NCBI GenBank assembly: GCA_003695725.1
Contig: RFHX01000216.1
Coordinates: forward strand, 1-5,268
Reading direction: 5' to 3'
Source: J061 sp003695725 [NCBI: Candidatus Schekmanbacteria bacterium]
GTDB lineage: Bacteria; Schekmanbacteria; GWA2-38-11
DNA length: 5,268 nt
Positions 1-5,268 of the stretch are shown one piece after another. Positions within the stretch are counted from its first letter, which is position 1; every line of letters starts with the position of its first letter. The position numbers and the translations under genes are program-made. Under the pieces are notes generated by a model that was not told where the DNA came from, searched no databases, and saw only the letters and a list, made by a program, of their open reading frames with translations.

Positions 1-9
1 GTCCAAAAT

Positions 10-14
10 AGGAG
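10..14 (+). promoter_or_regulatory. Ribosome binding site of the beta-helix gene
   Basis: AGGAG lies six bases before the ATG at 21, which is near-ideal Shine-Dalgarno spacing and fixes the start. Only 20 bases upstream are visible, so no promoter can be judged. Confidence 0.85.
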
Positions 15-20
15 ACAAAA

Positions 21-104
21 ATGAAGATAAGAAAAAAAGAAAGAAGTAAACTTATAATATCTTGTTTAGTTTTAATATTGCTTTTTGGTCTCAATTCTTA
101 TGCT
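21..104 (+). other. Sec signal peptide of the beta-helix protein
   Basis: Residues 1-28 have the classic three parts: a Lys/Arg-rich n-region, a Leu/Ile/Val-rich core (LIISCLVLILLFGL) and an NSYA cleavage region with small residues at -3 and -1. Cys15 lies inside the hydrophobic core and is not followed by a mature lipoprotein pattern, so signal peptidase I is more likely than lipoprotein processing. Confidence 0.8.
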
Positions 105-2204
105 CTAACTGACCAGCAAATGAAGGATAATGCTCTTTTAGATCTCTATGATCCTGTTCACTCACCTGAACCACCCTTTGATATAACAATAAATGGTATG
201 AAATCATCGAAAGACAAACCTGTACAAGTACCTCTAACATATAATCATGGAGGCGTATATAGATGGAAGTTCCGTGATCCTGACGGCGATACTCAAAAAG
301 GATGGGAATATCAGAATTACATAAAAGAGCCGGATCCTTCAAAATTTTCCATTCATGGCTACTATCAGCCCGGCGCCGATAAGAATGCTCAATATTCAGG
401 ACGAATAGTAGCCGCCCCTGAAGCGCTCGTTCATTCAAATATATACAATGGTTCAGAGAAAAGAACACCAATCGGCACAAATGACGGATTCGGAATTACA
501 GCAACGCGGGGAGCACTTAATAGAATACACTTTCGCGTATTTGATGGAGTTTATTGGAGTAAATGGTCTGATTTTCTTTATTACAGGATAAATATGCTTC
601 CATCAGCACCTATTCTCTCCTTTTACTCAACTCTTGACACAAAGAAAAAAGAAATTTTTGTCTTTCAACAGGCACCTCTCAAAAGAAGCAAGGCATTTCC
701 ACTAATGTCGTTCTTCTTTGGTAAAAAAGGAAGAATCTATCATGTTGCTGTGACAGGAAGTGACAGCAATAGCGGGAAAGAAGACAAACCGTTTAAAACA
801 ATCACATATGCGGCATCTCTTGCAGGACCCGGAGACACTGTAATCGTTCACGCAGGCACTTACAATGAACAAATACAACCGAACAGCGGATTGAAAGGCG
901 CACCTATAACTTTTATGGCTGCAGAGGGAGAAGATGTTATTATCGACGGCACAGGATTGGACTGGGGCTTCAATGTAATAAAAACTTCAGGAATAAGTTA
1001 TGTAATAATCAAAGGTTTCAAATTTCAAAATCAGACAAGGGGAGGAATAAATCTTCAAAGAGCCTTCAATATAATTGTAGAGGACAACTACTTCAATAAC
1101 TGCGGCAAAACGGCAGTGAGATTCCAGGAATGGGGCGCAAACAGCAGAATAATCAACAATGTAATAGAAAACACTGGTATTGGAATAGGTGCAATAGAAT
1201 TAAGGCGGCACACGGGCGTTGAAGTCATTGGAAATGATGTCTCCAAATACACATATGGAGGTATCTATGTTGGTGGTGAGGCAGTTGGTTGTGTAATAAA
1301 AAACAATGTCATCCATGATTCAATTACAGCAACAGGTCTCAGTATCGGCTCTGCCATATATAACTATGACGCTTTCGGGACACGCATTGAAAACAACCTT
1401 ATTTACAATATTTCTGCTCACGACGGAATTATGATTTGGAGGTCAAATAATGTAGTAATTTATAACAACACGATTTTCAATATTCTTGGTACAGGAAGGG
1501 CAGGAATCAATGCTTCAGGGTTTGAACTTGATATTAGAAACAATATTATCTCCAATGCAATTTTTGGGATAAGGGCAGTTTTCAATACTTATACGGCAGA
1601 TGAAGACAAAGGTCCTGCAATCAACATAGATTACAATTGTATTCATAGAGTCAAGTTTCCAATGAATGATGATAGCGCCCCTGAGGGAAAAAAGAGAAAA
1701 GATATAAAAGGAGAAGGCAATATATTCAAAGATCCACTTTTTAAAGATCCAAAATCAGGTGATTTTACTCTGCTGCCTGCAAGTCCCTGTATAGATGCAG
1801 GAGACCCCTCATTTCCAGTTTACAAAGATGACCCCGGAAGCAGGCGCGATATGGGCTATGCTGAATATCTGCCATCAGGAAGCTCATCTGATTTTGTTCC
1901 TGCATTTTCAACAGATTCCAAAAATGTCTATGTCTGCTGGCAGTTTAAAGACCCTGACAATAACTATGGCTATGATAATTATCAAACACATTTTCAGATA
2001 CAGATTGACAGAACGAATAGCTTCGATTCTGAAAATCTCTATGACAGCGGAATTATCGAGTCATCAAAAAACTGTGCTATGATTCCTTCGATATATCTCA
2101 AAGAGAAGGGGTTATATTACATTCGTATTAGGACATCTGACAATTTGGAACCCGACATTATGTCGATGTGGAGTGATTTAAACACAGCTTTCGAAATAAA
2201 ATAA
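21..2204 (+). CDS. Secreted right-handed parallel beta-helix protein with flanking Fn3-like domains
   Basis: The 727-residue product starts with a Sec signal peptide (basic residues 2-10, hydrophobic core 11-24, likely cleavage after Ser-Tyr-Ala28), so it should be exported. Residues about 46-195 form a fibronectin-III/Ig-like domain with a DPDGD loop at 86-90. Residues about 238-315 resemble the DUF1565-type opening of beta-helix proteins (V-x-x-x-GSDSNSG, then PFKTI and GDTVIVHAGTY). Residues about 325-545 are helical rungs with an Asn ladder. Residues 571-595 carry the DPLF...SPCIDAGD ending often seen in this superfamily. Residues about 624-727 form a second Fn3-like domain. Family members include polysaccharide lyases (for example PL9), epimerases and carbohydrate-binding surface proteins. 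No lyase active site was recognised, and the DPHD motif of mannuronan C5-epimerases is absent, so activity is unassigned. There is no C-terminal sorting signal or membrane anchor. It converges on a glycan-synthesis block, which suggests but does not prove a polysaccharide substrate. Confidence 0.9.
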   Translation: MKIRKKERSKLIISCLVLILLFGLNSYALTDQQMKDNALLDLYDPVHSPEPPFDITINGMKSSKDKPVQVPLTYNHGGVYRWKFRDPDGDTQKGWEYQNYIKEPDPSKFSIHGYYQPGADKNAQYSGRIVAAPEALVHSNIYNGSEKRTPIGTNDGFGITATRGALNRIHFRVFDGVYWSKWSDFLYYRINMLPSAPILSFYSTLDTKKKEIFVFQQAPLKRSKAFPLMSFFFGKKGRIYHVAVTGSDSNSGKEDKPFKTITYAASLAGPGDTVIVHAGTYNEQIQPNSGLKGAPITFMAAEGEDVIIDGTGLDWGFNVIKTSGISYVIIKGFKFQNQTRGGINLQRAFNIIVEDNYFNNCGKTAVRFQEWGANSRIINNVIENTGIGIGAIELRRHTGVEVIGNDVSKYTYGGIYVGGEAVGCVIKNNVIHDSITATGLSIGSAIYNYDAFGTRIENNLIYNISAHDGIMIWRSNNVVIYNNTIFNILGTGRAGINASGFELDIRNNIISNAIFGIRAVFNTYTADEDKGPAINIDYNCIHRVKFPMNDDSAPEGKKRKDIKGEGNIFKDPLFKDPKSGDFTLLPASPCIDAGDPSFPVYKDDPGSRRDMGYAEYLPSGSSSDFVPAFSTDSKNVYVCWQFKDPDNNYGYDNYQTHFQIQIDRTNSFDSENLYDSGIIESSKNCAMIPSIYLKEKGLYYIRIRTSDNLEPDIMSMWSDLNTAFEIK
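156..605 (+). other. N-terminal Fn3/Ig-like domain of the beta-helix protein
   Basis: Residues about 46-195 show a beta-sandwich pattern. An aromatic strand with RWKFRDPDGD at 81-90 is followed by GWEYQNY, and the domain closes with IHFRVFDGVYWSKWSD at 169-184, the usual 'R-V-x-D-G-x-x-S-x-W-S' end of bacterial Fn3-like modules. It is longer than a typical Fn3 module of about 90-100 residues because of an insertion around residues 100-160. It resembles the C-terminal domain of the same protein. Such modules usually act as spacers or in binding glycans or the cell surface; no specific ligand can be inferred. Confidence 0.6.
732..1820 (+). other. Right-handed parallel beta-helix domain
   Basis: Residues about 238-600. 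A DUF1565-like start is followed by rungs of 24-25 residues. Each rung carries N-[VLTIC]-I-x-[ND] or a close variant, with Asn at 356, 380, 405, 429, 459, 483, 508 and 539, and a Gly at the equivalent position 332. Two rungs are longer (30 and 31 residues), implying loops that protrude around residues 430-458 and 509-538. The segment at 571-595 (DPLFKDP, then SPCIDAGDP) looks like the terminal cap common to PbH1-type polysaccharide lyases and related proteins. Polar residues such as Arg395, Arg396, His397, His467 and Arg474 might line a binding groove, but this is speculation. Confidence 0.88.
1890..2201 (+). other. C-terminal Fn3-like domain of the beta-helix protein
   Basis: Residues about 624-727. 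It contains VYVCWQFKDPDNNYGYDNYQ at 636-655, then a long strand HFQIQID, and ends with YYIRIRTSDN and MSMWSDLNTAFEIK. The layout (W-x-F-x-DPD, then YQ, an I-R-x-x-D strand, then S-x-W-S-D and a final hydrophobic strand) parallels the N-terminal domain. The protein stops a few residues after the last strand, so this domain is complete. Confidence 0.6.
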
Positions 2205-2231
2205 GAAATCATTTGAAATTTTTTAAGCATA
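2205..2231. other. Convergent intergenic gap, no clear terminator
   Basis: Only 27 bases separate the stop codons of the convergent genes. The gap is almost all A/T and includes a run of six T at 2219-2224, but no GC-containing stem precedes the run. The 8-mer ATTTGAAA occurs at 2211-2218 and again at 2234-2241 inside the 3' end of the minus-strand gene. Transcripts of the two genes may overlap at their 3' ends. Confidence 0.5.
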
Positions 2232-3323
2232 TTATTTGAAAGAATTTAAATAAATATTCTCAATTTCTTGAAGAGTATTCTTAAAATTGAACCTTTCATA
2301 GACAATCTTTCTGCCGGTGCATCCAAAATTGATTCGCAGCTCTTTGTTTTTGGCAAGGACTAAAAATGCTTCTGCAATTTCTTTTTCATTGCCATTTTCA
2401 GCAAGAATCCCGCTTTTACCATCTTCTATCACATCAGGATTCCCTCCAACCTTCGTTGCGACCACAGGCAACCCGCAAGCCATAGCTTCAAGAATGGTAA
2501 TAGAAATGCCTTCATAAACAGAGGTCAATGCGAAAATGTCCAATGCATTAAGAACCTTAGATACATTATCTGTTTCTCCATAAAATATAATTTTGTTTCG
2601 AAGTGAAAGCTCCTCTCTCAATGACAGGAGATTCTCTTTTAAGTAACCATCTCCAACAATCAAAAGTTTAAGCTTAGGATTAATGTCTGACGCGATTTTG
2701 AAAGCCCTGAAAAGACATCTATGGTTCTTTACATAAGCAAGGCGCGCTACACAGCCGATTAAAACTTCATCCTCCATTACCCCTATACTTCTTCTTATCT
2801 TCTCTTTTTCACTGCTATAATCTTTTTCATCTATAATTATGCCATTATGAAGCACACGAATCATTCCAGAAGCTCCAAGCCGCTTTTTTACATCTTCGCT
2901 TACTGCTATCGTAAGAGTCGTAAATCTTCTACAAAATGACTCTGCCAACCTTTTTTTAAAATTGATATTATATTCAAATCCATGCTCTGTATTTACGATT
3001 GTTTTTACACCTGCCAATTTCCCTCCTATAAAGCCATATAAAAAACCTCCGGGATTATGTGTGTGCAGTATATCAATTTGGTTCTCTTTGAGGACATTCG
3101 AGATTCTTCTATATGCGCCAAAGTCAAGTTTATCAGACTTATTATATGTAATTATTTTGACATCTTCTTTTACTTTCTTTTGCATAGTCCCCTTTGGCCT
3201 GAGTGACATTAAAAAGGGAAGAAACTTTTCTCTGTCGAGATTGTTGACGATATCGATAGCAACTTTTTCCCTCCCGCCGATATTTAAAGACGAAAGAAGA
3301 TGAAGAACTTTTATTTTTTTCAT
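2232..3323 (-). CDS. GT4-family glycosyltransferase (GT-B fold)
   Basis: The 363-residue product has the usual length of a GT4 (glycosyltransferase group 1) enzyme. The N-terminal Rossmann half contains LNIGGREKVAIDIVNNL (13-29), with the glycine-rich acceptor-side loop, then ILHTHN (85-90) and NTEHG (111-115). The C-terminal donor-binding half contains ARLAYVKNH (193-201), VGDG (223-226) and the EX7E motif as Glu271 and Glu279, followed by MACGLPVVATKVGGNPDVI. There is no signal peptide or membrane segment, so it acts in the cytoplasm or at the inner face of the membrane. The family transfers a sugar from a nucleotide-sugar donor with retention of configuration; donor and acceptor cannot be read from sequence. 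The start is supported by alignment of the MKKIKVLHLL beta strand with the family N-terminus and by the ATGA overlap with the upstream Wzy/WaaL-like gene, which implies co-transcription. A role in building a surface glycan is inferred from this neighbour. Confidence 0.93.
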   Translation of the reverse strand: MKKIKVLHLLSSLNIGGREKVAIDIVNNLDREKFLPFLMSLRPKGTMQKKVKEDVKIITYNKSDKLDFGAYRRISNVLKENQIDILHTHNPGGFLYGFIGGKLAGVKTIVNTEHGFEYNINFKKRLAESFCRRFTTLTIAVSEDVKKRLGASGMIRVLHNGIIIDEKDYSSEKEKIRRSIGVMEDEVLIGCVARLAYVKNHRCLFRAFKIASDINPKLKLLIVGDGYLKENLLSLREELSLRNKIIFYGETDNVSKVLNALDIFALTSVYEGISITILEAMACGLPVVATKVGGNPDVIEDGKSGILAENGNEKEIAEAFLVLAKNKELRINFGCTGRKIVYERFNFKNTLQEIENIYLNSFK

Positions 3324-3346
3324 AACTTTGATAATTCCCTCTCCTC
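3320..3346 (-). promoter_or_regulatory. ATGA stop/start overlap with upstream purine-rich RBS
   Basis: On the minus strand the TGA stop of the Wzy/WaaL-like gene (3320-3322) overlaps the ATG of the GT4 gene (3321-3323). A GAGGAGAGGG stretch at 3337-3346 is the only Shine-Dalgarno-like element, and it sits 13 bases from the ATG, further than ideal. Together this suggests translational coupling by terminating ribosomes. Confidence 0.7.
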
Positions 3347-4537
3347 ATTCTTCTTTTCTAATTCTATTGCTCTATCTTGGATACAAAGTATAAGAGCAAG
3401 TACTATATAGAAAAATCTGTCAAATCTCATTGAAAGGAATATTACACAGATACAGAAAACGATAAGGGACATAAGAAGTGCCTGATTCATATTCTTTAAA
3501 TCAATGCTCCCTTCGTAATGTGATAGTTTTTTCATATTAGACAAACATGTTCTTATCGCCAATATTATAATTAACAAAAAAACTATCAAATTTATAATTC
3601 CTGTTTCAACAGCAATTTCAAGATAGGTATTATGGGCAATGTGGCTTGTATCTTCACCAAATGCGACAACACGCATACTTGCAAATCTAAAGGCGCCAAA
3701 ACCAATACCAAAAAAAAGATTTTCTTTAATCAATTCCAATCCATGCTTCAATGCCGCTATGCGCGCGTTGATTGAACCATCAGCACGCGTTGGATCAGCA
3801 GTGATCGTGCTCAGTCGATTCCAAAACTTTTGTGGAGTCACCAGTAAAATACAGATCAGAATAATTACCATAGCAAAAATAAACTTTTTATCTTTTCGTC
3901 TTATCCATCCAAACATCAGAAAAAGAACACCTGCAGAAAGAGTGCTGCCCCGTGAATAAGTCCTTACCATGGCATAACCGGACAAAAGGATAAAGAAAAT
4001 GTAGAAGAGCTTTTTCGGAAGATTTTTTTCAGTTTCAATAAAATATACCAAGAATGGAATAATCATTAAAATATGCATCCCGTATTCATTTGTATCGGCG
4101 CCAATACCCTGAAAAAAAGAAATTAAACGATATCCAAGCTGACCACTTCTGAAGATAAGAATTGATATAAACAAATCTATGAAAATCGCAAAAGTGAAAA
4201 CTTTGATAAATTTCATTATCTTTTCCTCATTATCCAGAACACAGCATATCAGGTAGAAAAGGATAACCGGCTTCAATAGAAAGACAATTGAAATATTACT
4301 GAACTGCGTATAGGATGAATTGATGAGAGAAAAGAAAGACAAAACAAAATAGACAAACATTAAATAGGGTATAAGCCCCTTTGAAAGCTTGAATCTTCCG
4401 GAAATTATGACAAACAAGAGCACTAATATTGATACAACAAGAGCAAGCCGAAATGGTTTAAGAGATGGAATATGATCTGCAGGTTTAAACACAAAGAGAA
4501 GGATATAAAGGAGCAAACCATAAAAGGAAGCTTTCAC
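3320..4537 (-). CDS. O-antigen ligase/polymerase family membrane protein (Wzy/WaaL-like)
   Basis: The 405-residue polytopic protein has about 12 predicted transmembrane stretches (roughly 4-18, 30-46, 55-72, 83-101, 110-128, 152-167, 176-190, 198-211, 218-234, 309-330, 352-369, 374-387). This matches the WaaL/Wzy_C (PF04932) layout. TYSRGSTL at 193-200 is the family's SRG motif. The largest extracytoplasmic loop (about 235-308) contains Arg259, GIGFGAF (277-283) and the hallmark HNTYLEIAVETGI (302-314), where His302 corresponds to the conserved periplasmic histidine. Members move undecaprenyl-linked glycan onto an acceptor (lipid A core or protein) or polymerise repeat units; sequence alone does not separate ligase from polymerase. 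The C-terminal tail after 387 is highly charged and probably cytoplasmic. The start is GTG: an in-frame TGA lies three codons upstream and an AGGAG stands 10 bases before it. It precedes and overlaps the GT4 gene and lies 147 bases after a probable GT-C gene. Confidence 0.88.
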   Translation of the reverse strand: MKASFYGLLLYILLFVFKPADHIPSLKPFRLALVVSILVLLFVIISGRFKLSKGLIPYLMFVYFVLSFFSLINSSYTQFSNISIVFLLKPVILFYLICCVLDNEEKIMKFIKVFTFAIFIDLFISILIFRSGQLGYRLISFFQGIGADTNEYGMHILMIIPFLVYFIETEKNLPKKLFYIFFILLSGYAMVRTYSRGSTLSAGVLFLMFGWIRRKDKKFIFAMVIILICILLVTPQKFWNRLSTITADPTRADGSINARIAALKHGLELIKENLFFGIGFGAFRFASMRVVAFGEDTSHIAHNTYLEIAVETGIINLIVFLLIIILAIRTCLSNMKKLSHYEGSIDLKNMNQALLMSLIVFCICVIFLSMRFDRFFYIVLALILCIQDRAIELEKKNEERELSKL

Positions 4538-4547
4538 TGGGAATCAT

Positions 4548-4552
4548 CTCCT
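4548..4552 (-). promoter_or_regulatory. Ribosome binding site supporting the GTG start
   Basis: On the minus strand AGGAG stands 10 bases before the GTG at 4537. An ATG that overlaps the end of this element (4545-4547) is out of frame with the gene. The in-frame TGA three codons upstream rules out a longer product, so GTG is the best start. Confidence 0.7.
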
Positions 4553-4553
4553 A

Positions 4554-4565
4554 ATCTAAATCTAA
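4554..4565 (-). repeat. Tandem hexamer in the leader of the Wzy/WaaL-like gene
   Basis: ATCTAA on the + strand (TTAGAT on the transcribed strand) occurs twice in tandem directly upstream of the ribosome binding site. In such AT-rich DNA this may be chance. It could keep the leader unstructured near the start. Confidence 0.35.
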
Positions 4566-4627
4566 TTTAATAGATAAACTCATTTTCTAAATTTTTTATT
4601 TTGCTTTGATTCTATAAAACATATTAC

Positions 4628-4657
4628 ATTGCACAATCAGAGAATTACAATCGTCAA
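4628..4657 (-). promoter_or_regulatory. Weak candidate promoter in the 147-base gap
   Basis: On the minus strand, TTGACG (4652-4657, five of six bases of the sigma-70 -35 box) is followed after 18 bases by TGCAAT (4628-4633, four of six of the -10 box). It would give a leader of about 80 bases for the Wzy/WaaL-like and GT4 genes. The AT-rich gap offers several other weak matches, so the genes may instead be read through from upstream. Apart from this and the listed repeats, nothing was seen in 4538-4684. Confidence 0.25.
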
Positions 4658-4686
4658 ATGAGTTGTTTGAATAAATTCAATGAGTT
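4657..4686. repeat. Palindrome flanked by direct repeats at the 3' end of the GT-C-like gene
   Basis: TTGAAT-AA-ATTCAA at 4667-4680 is a perfect inverted repeat with a two-base centre. AATGAGTT occurs at 4657-4664 and 4679-4686, a 22-base period, with the second copy reaching into the stop codon of the minus-strand gene. It could be an operator-like site or a weak 3' hairpin. It lacks a T-run and GC pairs in the positions expected of an intrinsic terminator. Confidence 0.45.
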
Positions 4687-5268
4687 AAATAATACCTTGT
4701 TTTGGAAGAATCTGATAAATAGGATAGAGTCCCTTTTTTAACTTCTTAAATCGAATAAAAGAATATTTGCTTTTAAGATACTTTTTAACAGACTGCCTTT
4801 CAAAAGATTTAATATATTTTTTCGGGAATATTCCTTTGAGAAAATCTGTTAAAGGATTGGGAAGGTCATGAATATCAAGAAGAAAAACATTTTTCTTTTT
4901 GTTAAAACATTCTTTCAATTTTTCAGCATTAATATCTTTTGCACCAATACATTTCCCATTATCTACATCTCCTGAAAGGTAGAAGTTTGCACCAAAAGCC
5001 CAGTCAGAATTAGAAATTATAATGCATTGATCAGGTAATTCATTTTGTATCCCTATTATAAAAGGAGGAAAATTATCTATTAGATTCTTAAAAGGTTTAA
5101 TGAGGATAGAATAGCTTGACAGCATAAAAAGAAGACAAAACATAACTGTAAACATAGCAACAGGTTTTCGAATCTTTAATAGATCAGCAAAGGCAAAAAA
5201 ACCTTCTGCACCTAATATTGCAACAAATATGCTGGTGCTTAAAGTATATGGATCTCTCTGTGTTGGAA
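4685..5268 (-). CDS. Probable GT-C-type membrane glycosyltransferase, 3' part only (5' end outside window)
   Basis: The reading frame stays open from the stop codon at 4685 to the right edge of the window, giving 193 residues of the C-terminal part. An ATG at 5155 is internal: the codons before it continue a sensible membrane protein (PTQRDPYTLSTSIFVAILGA, then EGFFAFADLLKIRKPVA). Two transmembrane helices are visible, at about 9-30 and 36-57 of this fragment. A soluble tail of about 135 residues follows, with IIISNSDWAFGANFYLSGD near its start and a Lys-rich, hydrophobic end. The layout (an R-x-x-Y-x-L-type entry into a late helix, one more helix, then an outer domain with a 'PDQCIIISNSD...FYLSG' strand) resembles the C-terminal end of PMT/ArnT-like GT39 or GT83 family proteins. 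These use polyprenyl-phosphate sugars on the outer face of the membrane. The catalytic N-terminal loop is off the window, so family assignment is tentative; another polytopic membrane protein is possible. It is likely in the same transcriptional direction and perhaps the same operon as the Wzy/WaaL-like gene. Confidence 0.6.
   Translation of the reverse strand, partial: PTQRDPYTLSTSIFVAILGAEGFFAFADLLKIRKPVAMFTVMFCLLFMLSSYSILIKPFKNLIDNFPPFIIGIQNELPDQCIIISNSDWAFGANFYLSGDVDNGKCIGAKDINAEKLKECFNKKKNVFLLDIHDLPNPLTDFLKGIFPKKYIKSFERQSVKKYLKSKYSFIRFKKLKKGLYPIYQILPKQGII

Noticed and set aside
37-47. Run of A residues near the start of the beta-helix gene as a slippery frameshift site
   Set aside because: It simply encodes the Lys-rich n-region of the signal peptide. 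No alternative frame with a useful product and no stimulatory structure was seen.
91-480. Minus-strand open frame of 129 codons inside the beta-helix gene
   Set aside because: It is antisense to a clearly coding region with a signal peptide and Fn3-like domain. The product has no recognisable domain or coherent composition.
1014-1643. Periodic rungs considered as a DNA-level tandem repeat
   Set aside because: The periodicity is at the protein-fold level only. The underlying nucleotide sequence of the rungs is diverged and shows no true tandem repeat.
1795-2082. Plus-strand open frame of 95 codons in another frame of the beta-helix gene
   Set aside because: It overlaps the cap and C-terminal domain of a well supported protein, and its Met/Ile-rich product looks like an out-of-frame shadow.
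2216-2247. Possible hairpin AAATTTTTT / AAAGAATTT with a 14-base loop at the convergent junction
   Set aside because: All pairs are A-T apart from one G-U wobble, the loop is large, no T-run follows the second arm, and the stem lies partly in coding sequence. It is too weak to call a terminator.
2962-3303. Plus-strand open frames antisense to the GT4 gene (also 2317-2517)
   Set aside because: The minus strand carries GT4 motifs across the whole span; these frames are reverse-strand shadows with no domain.
3142-3348. Minus-strand 68-codon frame crossing the ligase/GT4 junction
   Set aside because: It is the out-of-frame reading of the start of the GT4 gene. The low-complexity Ser/Arg product has no support.
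3639-3959. Plus-strand 106-codon frame antisense to the Wzy/WaaL-like gene
   Set aside because: It runs opposite to the part encoding the SRG and HNTYLEI motifs, and has no family features of its own.

Overview
This is an AT-rich piece of what is probably a Gram-negative bacterial genome. It reads with the standard code, has clear AGGAG-type ribosome binding sites, and carries a secreted protein with a Sec-type signal peptide plus an O-antigen ligase/polymerase-like membrane protein. Nothing in it allows a firm taxonomic call. The mix of AT-rich coding, surface-glycan genes and a large beta-helix protein would suit an uncultured environmental lineage, but that is a guess.

Layout: on the + strand, 21-2204 encodes one large exported right-handed parallel beta-helix protein, with similar fibronectin-III-like domains before and after the helix. 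It converges on a minus-strand block across a 27-base gap. Read in its own direction (right to left), that block holds three genes. The first is the 3' part of a membrane protein that runs off the right edge of the window (4685-5268), probably a GT-C (PMT/ArnT-like) glycosyltransferase. After a 147-base AT-rich gap comes a 12-helix Wzy/WaaL-type protein (3320-4537, GTG start). The last is a GT4-family glycosyltransferase (2232-3323), whose ATG overlaps the stop codon of the preceding gene by four bases (ATGA).

How it fits together: the minus-strand genes look like part of a surface polysaccharide or glycoconjugate locus. The GT4 enzyme would add sugars on the cytoplasmic side. The Wzy/WaaL protein would polymerise or ligate lipid-linked glycan on the outer face of the inner membrane. 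The GT-C protein would use a polyprenyl-phosphate sugar donor. The convergent beta-helix protein has the architecture of secreted polysaccharide-active or carbohydrate-binding proteins and may act on that glycan or another one, but no catalytic motif was recognised.

No tRNA, rRNA, CRISPR array, insertion sequence or phage feature was seen. The most informative observations are the very regular Asn ladder of the beta-helix, the matching flanking domains, and the fact that the rightmost gene is open through the window edge rather than starting at its first visible ATG.
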